From positions 1 through 24,335 of the forward strand of contig JAWQRM010000310.1 in assembly GCA_033557675.1 (NCBI GenBank): a DNA stretch of 24,335 bases. Direction: 5' to 3'. The translations under genes were made by a program, and so were the position numbers. The stretch's first letter is position 1. Each line of letters begins with the position of its first letter. Below the pieces are notes generated by a model. The model was given only the letters and a program-made list of their open reading frames with translations, ran no database searches and was not told the DNA's origin. Shown piece by piece: positions 20,201 through 24,335 of this stretch. The stretch is from Coptodactyla brooksi. Lineage: Eukaryota; Arthropoda; Insecta; Coleoptera; Scarabaeidae.

Positions 20201-22757
20201 AGAAGAATACGTAAAAATTAAAATTTTTTGAATTTTTGAACTTACTCAAATTTTTTGAGTCAGTCAACTCGAACAATATAAACAATATATCAAAAGCAAC
20301 ATAACTAAGTGAATGTCAACACAAAATAGCCAGCAATAAACGAAGAAAACTAGTAACCACACACCCCCAACAATGCTTTTGATATTCACGAATGTATTTT
20401 GTCAAACAAAGTGTATTTCCTCAAGAATTTAATATGTGGTACCTGTAGAATTCTTAGCTTCACATCTCAAGAACAATTAGGTTTAAATAACAACGAATTT
20501 GTGTGAAGTTGTTTATGTTTTCGATATATATGTACAGGTGACTTAGAACTATCCATTCCTATTAAAAAAAAACTGATTTTGTATAATACATAAAACCCAA
20601 CTGGTTTTCAAGGTCATCCAATGTTCAATGGCTAGAAAGGAAAGTTCTAATCGATCAAACAGAAGTAATTTTGGTTTTCTCAAATAGATGGCTTAGGTAT
20701 TTTTTTTCTCTGTCAGCGAATTGATTTATTTCTTTTACTATTTCCTAGCTGGGTCTTTTATCTTGCTTTCGAAGCAACTTGCATGCAGTTTTATTTACAC
20801 GTCTTAGTTTGGCGTTTAGTTTAACATGGAATTAAAAACGAGCATTTTGTTTTTTTATTTCTGTAAAGGCAAGAAAGCTGATGATGCTCACAAAAAGATA
20901 CGTGAAGTTTATGGTGTTGATGTCTTAACAGAACACACTTGAGTGTGTTCTGGTAAGCCTGTCAGAATTGGTTTACCAATTGGTTCTTGTGATTTTTTAC
21001 TCAAAGACGACCAACGTTTCAGTCGACCAACTGAAGTCTATAATGACGAAATCAAAGCCATAATCAAATCAGGTGGAAGTTAATTTTTCAAACATCAACA
21101 TCTATTTCCAGGAGGTTGGATTGGTTAAAAAGCTCGATATTTGGGTTTCTGATGAATCGCAAGAGATCCATTTAACACAATGCATCAATATCTGCCATAT
21201 GCACCTCAAGTATAATGAAAACTATCAGAGATGTGGATTGTTTACACTAGCATCAATCAAACAATATGATGAATTAGCACAATACATATCGAAAGCTGAA
21301 TTGAATCAAAAGAATATCATGTAAATTTGGTGGGAGTATAAAGGGTGTTGTCTATTTTGGGCTGCTTCCAAAGAACCAAACGATTAGTTCAGACGTGTAC
21401 TACAAACAGCTAGTGAAACTAAATGCATCAATCGAAGAAGCTGTCCAGAATTCGTTGGGAAGTGGTGTCACATCCTGACCTTACACTATCACATTACCAT
21501 TTATTTATTTCGATCTTTTCAAAACTTGTTGGATGGTAAAACTTTCCATGATGCTGTGAAATCATACTTGCTTCAGTTGTTTGCTGATAAGTGGAATCAT
21601 GAAGTCGACAGAAAGATGGTAAAAGGTTATTGAACAAAATATAAAACCATTAAACAATATAACCCCACAAATAAAACCATAAAATAATATAAAATCGGTT
21701 AAATATATCATGTGCTGTGTAAACATCGTATTTTATTTTATAGAAGAAAAACCGAAATTACTTTTGCAACAACTTGATATTTGTATTATGAAGGAGTGAA
21801 GTTGTGCATCTTACCTAGTGTTATGAAGAGGATCACTAATGTTCCGTCGTTGTTTTCTTTGCTAAAATGTGAAAAAAATATTAGTATTTTCGTGTCATCG
21901 ATATTGTAATAAATAGTACCTTTTCTGATGATTCCTTTACACTTTCAGAACGATTTATAGAACTGGCGTTCTTCTTCTTATCGGTAAGTGGTGGAAGACT
22001 TTTAGTGCTGAAACGATGAGAAATGCGGGTGATTAATTTATTATATTTGCATATGAATTTCGTAGCGAGCCCAAATATTGACGCATTTACTTAAATCTGT
22101 TTACTTAGATTTATCAACAGCTTTGCGAGTTTTCCGATACGAAAATAGCGCATTTCCGGGAATCAATTATTTCGCATTACCACACAGGCCTGAAGAATTC
22201 TTTAATAAAATTAAGGGAGTTATGAACAGTTTTATCGAATAAACACAGAAACGCCATAAAAAATGTGGCGCACCTAATAAAGTTGTTTTTAGAAATTTAT
22301 ATTAACATTTACCGGTTAATTTTATCTTTTATTGCTGTTCAATGTTTTTTTAATGGTGTTGGTAACGGCGATATTTTATGACCGCCCCAAACATCATGTA
22401 CGTGACGTTAGAATATCGCATCAAAAATGATTTACGGAAATTATTGAATATTGACTAAGAAAGAAAAAAATATGCGACGTAAAGGTATTTTGCAAAGATA
22501 AGATAACGTAAATGACGAATACCTTTAAATAATTGATCTAATAATTATTCCGCTAAATTAAAACGAAAACATTGACAACTTCATGCATTCCCAAAATAAA
22601 AAAAATACGTAATTATTTTGCAACAAAACGCACCGTCTCACGCAAAAGCTGAAGGCCAATAATATAGATAACTGTCTAGTAATCCTAACCTATCTTTACG
22701 TGTCAATTTCTTCGACGGCTTTTTGTGGGCCAAGAAAGAAGAGAGCGAGTAATCCAT
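4984..22757 (-). CDS. RhoGEF2: RhoGEF of the RGS-RhoGEF group (RhoGEF2/ARHGEF11/12-like), 13 coding exons
   Basis: This family loads GTP onto Rho1/RhoA downstream of G12/13 signalling and drives actomyosin contraction at the cell cortex. The coding exons I infer (minus strand, 5' to 3') are 22757-22690, 22007-21920, 21861-21815, 17912-17826, 17770-17619, 15542-14860, 13910-13679, 13624-13540, 13481-13198, 13058-12942, 5975-5805, 5714-5530 and 5244-4984. They total 2460 nt, and every junction keeps frame. The DH domain is about aa 148-345 (ELYHTERSHLRNL, CRRLTLQGF, SEMQRLAKYPLLIERVI). The PH domain is about aa 376-494 (EFKNIDLTNYNYVYDGPVH; MYELL; TWFTYL). An acidic linker and a coiled coil end the protein. 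DH motifs favour the ARHGEF1/11/12 group over the GEF-H1 group. PDZ and RGS-like domains are absent, so this is either a short isoform or the 3' part of a longer gene. The fold and exons are secure; the start is less so. Confidence 0.87.
5530..5714 (-). CDS. RhoGEF2: RhoGEF exon 12: helical C-terminal region
   Basis: It reads DLIFKAVNESLVVTDAELIK through a polar loop to MNDVKEAATKLNRLLTELL. The last stretch begins a coiled coil that continues unbroken into exon 13. Acceptor TTTGCAG; donor TTGTTG|GTAAGT. Confidence 0.9.
5805..5975 (-). CDS. RhoGEF2: RhoGEF exon 11: helical C-terminal region
   Basis: It encodes QIKRKGDEVSKAIDEKQNLC then ADVLNIDRKDFKIIADMASE and RDPIDLVIASINQ. The EKQ...ADVLNI...FxxIAD pattern resembles the helical segment after the PH domain in invertebrate RhoGEF2 proteins (recalled, not searched). 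Acceptor TTTCATTTAG; donor TCAAG|GTAGAA. Confidence 0.88.
6226..7225 (-). mobile_element. mariner element, family A copy 2, full length with TIRs but dead
   Basis: Both ends carry the inverted terminal motif CGAGGTTTGATCAAAAA (left 6228-6245, slightly diverged; right on the minus strand from 7223), and each is next to a TA. The transposase is readable in pieces on the minus strand: GHEDIEDDKRPRHRSTPRTD (N-terminal HTH linker), FYFNSIVYHVFLPSD, HHDKAPAHNSLLVHEFW, CNFFLFPKM and IDEYV at the C-terminus. There are many stops and frameshifts. Length is about 1.0 kb, slightly short for mariner. It lies in intron 10, in the host gene's orientation. Confidence 0.85.
6341..6550 (-). pseudogene. mariner transposase C-terminal catalytic block
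   Basis: The longest open piece of copy 2 reads HHDKAPAHNSLLVHEFWPKT, then LASCNFFLFPKMIQITKG and IEEIKRESLQELKA. HHDxAPAH holds the second catalytic Asp. The DFFLFP block is CNFFLFP here, so the last catalytic Asp (DD34D) is replaced by Asn. Confidence 0.85.
7412..7498 (-). repeat. Unclassified dispersed repeat, copy 1
   Basis: Minus-strand sequence starting GTAGGCAAAAATAAGG and running to GGACAGTCTTTTTCGATTGC is shared with plus-strand 12471-12577. The shared blocks are GTAGGCAAAAATA, GTGAAGTTAGT, GATTAGAAAGCAGT and CTTTTTCGAT. It is one of a pair of inverted copies in the same intron and belongs to no family I recognise. Confidence 0.65.
7653..8130 (+). pseudogene. DDE transposase fossil with DUF4817-type HTH
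   Basis: The open part (7653-7958) reads YNYIRRITDRFRNTDSVF, then KGKPGCLTVL and IECSFQKSLYPYENFR. This matches the N-terminal HTH of insect DUF4817 transposases (family knowledge: F(R/K)xTGSV...GRPR, SPxKSxRR). Later frames give VEYCQWFNAI, then MSRRRLVDSIFIEETE with HRRIV, which corresponds to the SRRRIVGPIFFEET block of the catalytic region. The DEAWF block is gone and several stops interrupt it. I found no TIRs. Such genes belong to the IS630/Tc1-mariner supergroup. Confidence 0.7.
8410..10654 (+). mobile_element. Tigger/pogo-type DNA transposon, near full length, with TIRs
   Basis: The ends are 21-bp inverted repeats sharing TAAGGCNCCACTTAACGC (left 8410-8430, right 10654-10634 on the other strand), flanked by TA at 8408-8409 and 10655-10656. 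TA is the target site of pogo/Tc1-mariner elements. The motif CGCTGTTTC also occurs just inside the left end and near the right end as a direct repeat. The 2245-bp length and a CENP-B-like plus DDE transposase fit Tigger. It sits in intron 10, opposite to the host gene. Confidence 0.92.
8748..10199 (+). pseudogene. Tigger transposase, inactivated
   Basis: From ATG 8748 the frame reads MGDCKENESKATRKSISLD (CENP-B-type HTH) and meets TGA at codon 28. It continues with QSDIAATLYLSTSTIRTILK, MEKQLSIWIDDEVERNMPLN, a TAA, and SRRWFHEFKNRNNLHN. The DDE part has NVDET (first Asp), TFLSREENRAPEFKTAKDPL, TLLLGGNANGDFKLKPLL and FLPPNTTSLI. The usual LLLDNAPGH block is LLIGNASNH, so the second catalytic Asp is Gly. 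The third block reads PID-stop-GV with its Asp kept. The C-terminus (MDAVDNINLSWSEVTEKYLK) is recognisable. Multiple stops and frameshifts make it non-functional. Confidence 0.92.
10810..11604. mobile_element. TTAA-flanked nonautonomous DNA element (Kolobok- or piggyBac-like MITE)
   Basis: The left end TTAAGGGGTTACATAC (10810-10825) is matched exactly on the other strand by the right end (11604-11589). TTAA is therefore a likely 4-bp target duplication, with a 12-bp TIR GGGGTTACATAC. The interior (about 0.79 kb) has no long ORF and is AT-rich. It holds an internal inverted repeat around AAGGGCCA (11239 and 11341). TTAA duplication is known for piggyBac and Kolobok; a purine-rich G-start fits Kolobok better, since piggyBac usually starts CCC. 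The assignment is inference. Confidence 0.8.
12471..12577 (+). repeat. Unclassified dispersed repeat, copy 2
   Basis: It reads GTAGGCAAAAATAGG ... ATGAAGTTAGT ... AATTAGAAAGCAGTG ... GGACAGCCTTTTTCGATCGC, an inverted partner of 7412-7498. It is longer by a block of about 15 bases around TATCGATAAAAGA. Confidence 0.65.
12942..13058 (-). CDS. RhoGEF2: RhoGEF exon 10: linker
   Basis: A 117-nt exon reading GGGVSRKFTTEDWPLIQPSE then VHADIPPVHSADIVLTPI. The acceptor is CTTCTTTTAG and the donor CATAG|GTATGG. Phase 1 at the end fits the exon almost 7 kb away, where the joint codon is GAA. I see no recognised domain. Confidence 0.82.
13198..13481 (-). CDS. RhoGEF2: RhoGEF exon 9: PH C-terminal helix and acidic linker
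   Basis: It begins TWFTYLSSTVEAFKQPG (the Trp-containing PH C-terminal helix). It then becomes strongly acidic and Ser/Gly/Pro-rich (PLPDEEETVDEL; SSDTSGSEPEHGRNSEGNPP; DDKSDETSLEKE), as expected of a disordered linker. Acceptor TTTGCAG; donor TCGA|GTAAGT. Confidence 0.88.
13540..13624 (-). CDS. RhoGEF2: RhoGEF exon 8: central PH strands
   Basis: An 85-nt exon reading ESSLFLVNTSAQSSMYELLT then RDSAERK. It matches the F(F/L)(V/I)xxTS...YELL strand pair of RGS-RhoGEF PH domains. It is flanked by introns of 54 and 58 bp, and frame is kept only with the chosen sites (acceptor TTATAG, donor AAAAC|GTGAGT). Confidence 0.88.
13679..13910 (-). CDS. RhoGEF2: RhoGEF exon 7: first part of the PH domain
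   Basis: It encodes NIDLTNYNYVYDGPVHLKRQ, then HMVLLEEFVVLLQRD, RYLLKFF and LAPIIKMSTLLVRTNAA. The NIDLT...GP(V/L) opening and the beta strands match the PH domain that follows the DH in RGS-RhoGEFs. Acceptor TATTTCAG; donor GCGT|GTAAGT. Confidence 0.92.
13911..14859 (-). other. Intron 6 of the RhoGEF, 949 bp, no feature seen
   Basis: It separates the DH from the PH exons. I found no repeat, RNA gene or transposon end; it is AT-rich throughout. Confidence 0.7.
14860..15542 (-). CDS. RhoGEF2: RhoGEF exon 6: whole DH (Dbl homology) catalytic domain
   Basis: A 683-nt exon encodes about 228 residues. DH conserved region 1 is ELYHTERSHLRNLSILD, followed by FPNLHEVLKIHSKF. The last conserved region is RRLTLQGFIVSEMQRLAKYP with LLIERVI, the helix that contacts the GTPase. 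It ends SEFK at a phase-0 donor AAA|GTAAGT; the acceptor is TTGTTTCAG. No in-frame stop or missing core helix is seen, so catalytic competence is likely. Confidence 0.95.
16062..16186 (-). mobile_element. tRNA-derived SINE, copy 1
   Basis: Minus-strand reading gives a tRNA-like head. The A box is TAGCTCAGCAGTAAGAGC, the anticodon-type arm is TCTGG-CATGAAA-CCAGA, and the B box is AGATTCGAACCC. The tail is GAATTATTTTCTTGTTCAAC followed by AAAAAAGTAATTAA. The acceptor stem does not pair and U33 is not conserved, so it is not a working tRNA gene. Two more copies in the window share head and tail. Confidence 0.72.
16062..16355. repeat. Long inverted repeat formed by two head-to-head SINE copies
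   Basis: The arms are about 16062-16198 and 16221-16355, with only about 22 bases between them. Similarity extends beyond the tRNA-like heads to an AAAANGAGAGNATGATTTTC stretch next to the spacer. A transcript through intron 5 could fold into a hairpin of roughly 135 bp with mismatches. Confidence 0.78.
16233..16357 (+). mobile_element. tRNA-derived SINE, copy 2, inverted relative to copy 1
   Basis: The plus strand has an A box TGACTCAGTGGTAAGAGC, the same TCTGG-CATGAAA-CCAGA arm, a decayed B box (ACATTCTAATCC) and the tail CAATTATTTTCTTGATCAAT then AAAAAGTACTTAA. It is head to head with copy 1. Confidence 0.72.
16431..16471. repeat. Short palindrome (hairpin)
   Basis: The perfect 13-bp arms ACCGAATCATGAC (16436-16448) and GTCATGATTCGGT (16454-16466) enclose a 5-base loop TACAT. 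With one mismatch the arms extend to about 18 bp (TTATNACCGAATCATGAC). It lies in intron 5, just beyond the SINE pair. Confidence 0.85.
16948..17125 (-). mobile_element. mariner fragment, family A copy 3 (3' end only)
   Basis: The left end carries a diverged TIR (TACGTGGTTTAATAAAAAAA) like the ends of the 6226-7225 copy. Next to it, on the minus strand, are the C-terminal residues QKCFVYWK and YFEGNKVNTDE. The rest of the transposase is absent. It lies in intron 5. Confidence 0.7.
17619..17770 (-). CDS. RhoGEF2: RhoGEF exon 5: segment leading into the DH domain
   Basis: It encodes 50 residues, starting YSNESPTGGSAGCDSDG and ending LDWQGSLPEEELQRLSSHEK then ERQDIIN. The W-Q plus (E/K)xxRQxxIN pattern immediately before the DH helix is characteristic of ARHGEF1/11/12 proteins. 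The acceptor is TTAAGCAG and the donor AACG|GTACGT. Confidence 0.88.
17771..17825 (-). other. GC-AG intron of 55 bp
   Basis: Intron 4 of the RhoGEF starts GCAAGA after an exon-final AG and ends AAGCAG. The extended AG|GCAAG match is the usual form of tolerated GC donors. Any other junction breaks the frame or leaves no acceptor. Confidence 0.7.
17826..17912 (-). CDS. RhoGEF2: RhoGEF exon 4: Ser/Thr/Asn-rich linker with a GC donor
   Basis: The acceptor is TTTATTTCAG. The coding part reads ESGNIEATDLTWSGSTGSSS then NTSINSNS and ends in AG. The only in-frame way into exon 5 is a GC donor, AG|GCAAGA, because no GT lies close enough. The joint codon AG+G gives Arg. Confidence 0.75.
18389..18426. 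repeat. AT-rich palindrome
   Basis: The 14-bp arms TTAAATTAAATGTT (18389-18402) and AACATTTAATTTAA (18413-18426) match exactly, with a 10-base loop. It lies in intron 3. The low-complexity base content lowers its significance. Confidence 0.7.
19915..20003 (+). mobile_element. tRNA-derived SINE, copy 3 (5' truncated)
   Basis: It starts inside the anticodon arm (GTCTGGCATGAAACCG) and continues through a decayed B box (AGGTAGGAATCCTGCTCA) to the shared tail TTAATTATTTTCCTGTTTAA then AAAGTGATTAATTA. The 5' truncation fits incomplete target-primed reverse transcription. It lies in intron 3. Confidence 0.65.
20651..21775 (+). mobile_element. mariner element, family B (Hsmar1/cecropia-like ends), dead
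   Basis: The right end on the minus strand reads GTTGCAAAAGTAATTTCGG then TTTTTCTTC (21771-21744). The left end has a diverged match, AGAAGTAATTTTGGTTTTC (about 20661-20679). Both resemble the Hsmar1-type terminal sequence GTGCAAAAGTAATTGCGG. Between them is a plus-strand transposase relic. At 1.1-1.2 kb it is close to a full-length mariner. It lies in intron 3, opposite to the host gene. Confidence 0.82.
20826..21633 (+). pseudogene. mariner transposase, family B, with stops and deletions
   Basis: From ATG 20826: MELKTSILFFYFCKGKKADD then AHKKIREVYGVDVLTEHT, the HTH N-terminus, ended by TGA. It resumes with SLKDDQRFSRPTEVYNDEIK-like sequence and, in 21073-21324, VGLVKKLDIWVSDESQE and INICHMHLKYNEN. 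The TGDEKW catalytic block is unrecognisable. Then come GVVYFGLLPKNQTISSDVYY with KQLVKLNASIEEA, and LFRSFQNLLDGKTFHDAV with FADKWN at the C-terminus. The HQDNARPH block is missing. Confidence 0.85.
21815..21861 (-). CDS. RhoGEF2: RhoGEF exon 3: 47-nt microexon
   Basis: A very short exon encodes QRKQRRNISDPLHNT plus two bases of a Ser codon. The acceptor is CACATTTTAG and the donor ACTAG|GTAAGA. RxxS-type sequence (RRNIS) suggests a basophilic kinase site, which is inference only. Frame continuity on both sides (phase 0 in, phase 2 out) supports it. The 3902-bp intron that follows holds a mariner and a SINE. Confidence 0.78.
21920..22007 (-). CDS. RhoGEF2: RhoGEF exon 2: Ser/Lys-rich linker
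   Basis: The acceptor is CGTTTCAG and the donor GAAAAG|GTACTA. The exon is 88 nt and encodes TKSLPPLTDKKKNASSINRS followed by ESVKESSEK. Low-complexity basic/Ser-rich segments of this kind precede the DH domain in RGS-RhoGEFs. It is separated from exon 3 by a 58-bp intron. Confidence 0.8.
22008..22689 (-). other. Intron 1 of the RhoGEF (682 bp), no gene seen
   Basis: Only intronic sequence is recognisable. It carries more CpG than the downstream introns (for example around 22365-22410), consistent with being next to a promoter. No transposon ends or RNA gene were found. Confidence 0.6.
22690..22757 (-). CDS. RhoGEF2: RhoGEF exon 1: candidate start exon, basic N-terminus
   Basis: An ATG with a good context (GTCGAGATGG, purine at -3, G at +4) opens 22 codons beginning MDYSLSSFLAHKKPSKK, then a donor AG|GTTAGG. 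It leaves two bases that join the C of the next exon as Ser. An in-frame TGA lies about 45 bases upstream, and the upstream sequence has only a weak, pyrimidine-poor acceptor (ACAATAAG). I therefore prefer a true first coding exon. The alternative is an internal exon of a longer transcript. The Lys-rich stretch has no domain I recognise. Confidence 0.62.
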
Positions 22758-23190
22758 CTCGACGTCCAAGAGAACTCTTATTGTAATTAACTCACATAAC
22801 TTTCACTTTCACATCATATTTTACGCATCTACGTGTTTGTCATTACGATCTGACATACCTAATCTATAAATACATCGAATGTGTTCGCCGGTTATCTAAT
22901 CGCTAAGTTTTAAACTAGCGCAGAACGCCCATTTCGACAACGCCAATTTTAAAAATGCCAACGAAAGGCGACTTTCCGAATGTCTTATTCCTGCACGATT
23001 TTCAGGGAAGATAACGGCTCAAGGAAGATAGCGCGAGGAAATCATAACAACGATACCAACAAACGTGACGCGACGTAGATAACGAACATTGGATGTCGAC
23101 CGTAATAAAGTAATTTGTTTTATAAAGTAAAGTTTTAAGTAACGGACAAACAAGCGAAACACGTGGGAGTCTACTCAACGCCATCTATCG
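22758..23190 (-). promoter_or_regulatory. Candidate promoter and 5'UTR of the short RhoGEF form
   Basis: This stretch is visibly richer in CpG than the rest of the AT-rich window (gcgcgagg, gacgcgacg, gtcgaccg, tagcgcagaacgcc). On the minus strand a TATAAAA lies at 23124-23118. A CACGTG E-box is at 23160-23165 and an ATGGCG (YY1-like core) near 23182. Together with the adjacent well-placed ATG, this suggests a promoter. No transcript evidence is available, and a single TATA match in AT-rich DNA is weak. Confidence 0.4.
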
Positions 23191-23557
23191 CTAAAAAGCT
23201 TAATCAGTGATAATTCATAAACAATAAGATAAGAATTCTTTTATAATGTAGGCTTCTTTTTCTTCTGTAGAAGTATTATGCAAGAATAATTGAAAACAAC
23301 AAAAAAGAATAATTACAGAAAAGGTAGTAATTAGAACATCTCAGAATAGAAGCTGCTATGATAGAAGGATGAAAACACCGAATACGAAGGTGACAATATG
23401 AAGAGAACTATAATTGGAATGAATATAGGATGACCGGAAGAACAGATTGGACCAGCGGAAGAAGTATGCAGTAAATGAACGGAGGAAAACAATGTACATA
23501 CTCCTCAAAAAGATATTACTCAAAGCATGAATAGATAATTCATAGCTCCCGTACTGA
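23191..23557. other. Unassigned stretch upstream of the promoter-like region
   Basis: A/G-rich on the plus strand. It may hold decayed upstream parts of the reverse-transcriptase relic, but no motif can be read. Confidence 0.35.
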
Positions 23558-23701
23558 TGAAGATGCTGAAAAGATGCTTGGAAGTGGTAATTGGCGATTA
23601 TTAACGAGGATTTTGTCAGGGTAGACCCACAATTGATGTCCAAACAGTAAAGCAAATAATAGACATGTGCCATAAGCAAAACATGGAAATCCAACTAATA
23701 C
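23558..23701 (+). pseudogene. Scrap of a non-LTR retrotransposon reverse transcriptase
   Basis: In one plus-strand frame: MKMLKRCLEVVIGDY, a TAA where Gln is expected, then RGFCQGRPTIDVQTVKQIID and MCHKQNMEIQLI. This follows the RT motif GxYQxGFRxGRSTxDQ...(R/K)QIxEKCxEYNxDLxxLF of jockey/I/R1-type elements. The catalytic Y/F-x-D-D region is not present. Upstream sequence (23340-23557) may be more of the same element but is unreadable. The match is short but its spacing is right. Confidence 0.55.
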
Positions 23702-23713
23702 CCAGTATGACAA

Positions 23714-24335
23714 TTAAATAACGAGAATTTTTAGATATACAAAAAAACACATTGTACTTAATACACGATGAACTAACGAATGCATAGATTTGTGTATGTC
23801 ATTCTTAGGAGGGGCCTTTAGTATCTGCGTCACAGCTGTTTGAATGGCTGAAATATCATCAGAAAACGATCCTTGTGAATCATAAAAAGTAATTAACATT
23901 GTCTTGATTCTTGACTTCTGAAAATGCAATTTTTTAGGTTCTGACTCGCCTTTCGACTTCCATTCTGCAGATTGACGCTTAGTTTCTGGATCATATTTAA
24001 AGCACCCTGTTTCATCACCAGTTACGATCAAATCAAGAAAATCTGGATCACTTTCGCCAGTTTTAATGAGGTCTTTACAATGTTTTACACGAGCAATTTT
24101 TTTAACTTCATTTAAAGCATGTGGAAGAACACGTGCACAAACTTTTCTTTTTTCCAAATTTTGATTGAATTAATATTTGACGAACAGTTTCTCTATTTGT
24201 TTTTAATTCTTCAGCCAACATTCTCACAGCAGAATTTCCATCGACAGCTATAATTTCACGGATTTCTTGTATCAATTCAGTACGATTTTTAGTTTTTGGG
24301 CGACCAGGCCTATCATCATCATTTAAATCTTCACG
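23714..24335 (-). pseudogene. mariner transposase, family C, cut by the right edge
   Basis: On the minus strand it enters from the right edge as REDLNDDDRPGRPKTKN and ELIQEIREIIAVDGNSAVRM with LAEELKTNRETVRQILIQ (HTH). A one-base frameshift near 24158 leads into KRKVCARVLPHALNEVKK, DPDFLDLIVTGDETGCF (first catalytic Asp), YDPETKRQSAEWKSKGE and SRIKTMLITFYDSQG. From there it jumps to AIQTAVTQILKAPPKND near the C-terminus, so the region with the other two catalytic Asp residues is deleted. The start and 5' TIR lie outside the window. Confidence 0.88.

Larger units (their letters stand above)
17913..21814 (-). other. Intron 3 of the RhoGEF, 3902 bp
   Basis: It contains the palindrome near 18400, the truncated SINE near 19920 and the family B mariner. 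The stretches 17913-18388, 18427-19914 and 20004-20650 hold no feature I can support. Confidence 0.8.

Noticed and set aside
23002..23184. Minus-strand frame upstream of the RhoGEF start
   Set aside because: There is no in-frame link or splice connection to exon 1 and no domain. It is more likely promoter or 5'UTR sequence.
23356..23694. Minus-strand frame of 112 codons, aromatic and hydrophobic
   Set aside because: It looks like a membrane protein only because it is antisense to A/G-rich DNA. The plus strand carries reverse-transcriptase motifs in the same place.
1..24335. CRISPR array, bacterial operon or viral genome
   Set aside because: There are no regularly spaced repeats, ribosome-binding sites, compact gene order or viral replication genes. 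Spliced exons and transposon relics show eukaryotic nuclear DNA.

Overview
The window is AT-rich metazoan nuclear DNA, most likely from an insect. It has spliced genes with canonical GT-AG junctions, several introns of only 54-58 bp, and relics of typical arthropod transposons (mariner families, a Tigger/pogo element, a DUF4817-type DDE transposase and a tRNA-derived SINE). Nothing points to bacteria or virus. Hymenoptera is a guess, not a result.

The one clear host gene is on the minus strand. It is a Dbl-family Rho guanine nucleotide exchange factor of the RGS-RhoGEF group (Drosophila RhoGEF2; vertebrate ARHGEF1/11/12). I could chain 13 coding exons from an ATG at 22757 to a TAA at 4984. 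All twelve junctions agree in phase, giving 2460 nt (819 codons plus stop). The order is: basic/Ser-rich N-terminus, conserved pre-DH segment, DH domain, PH domain, acidic linker, then a C-terminal coiled-coil region. The PDZ and RGS-like domains of full-length family members are absent. The first exon lies next to a CpG-rich, promoter-like stretch (about 22760-23190), so this may be a short isoform from an internal promoter, with longer-form exons off the right edge.

Most of the remaining sequence is intron or flank filled with mobile-element remains. The 6966-bp intron 10 (5976-12941) holds four: a complete but dead mariner with TIRs (6226-7225), a DUF4817/DDE transposase fossil (about 7653-8130), a full-length Tigger relic bounded by TIRs and TA (8408-10656), and a 0.8-kb TTAA-flanked nonautonomous element (10810-11604). 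Intron 5 holds two tRNA-derived SINE copies head to head (a long potential hairpin), a short perfect palindrome and a mariner 3' fragment. Intron 3 holds a third SINE copy and a second type of mariner with Hsmar1-like ends (20651-21775). The right edge has a reverse-transcriptase scrap and a third mariner type running off the window.

The left 4.9 kb is the 3' flank of the RhoGEF gene. It contains a mariner relic (1191-1545), hairpins, a duplicated segment, an inverted repeat and otherwise unrecognised AT-rich DNA. I found no prokaryote-type operon, CRISPR array or defence system. The most unusual items are the internal start of the RhoGEF, its 55-bp GC-AG intron, the SINE-SINE hairpin and the unclassified inverted repeats inside one gene.
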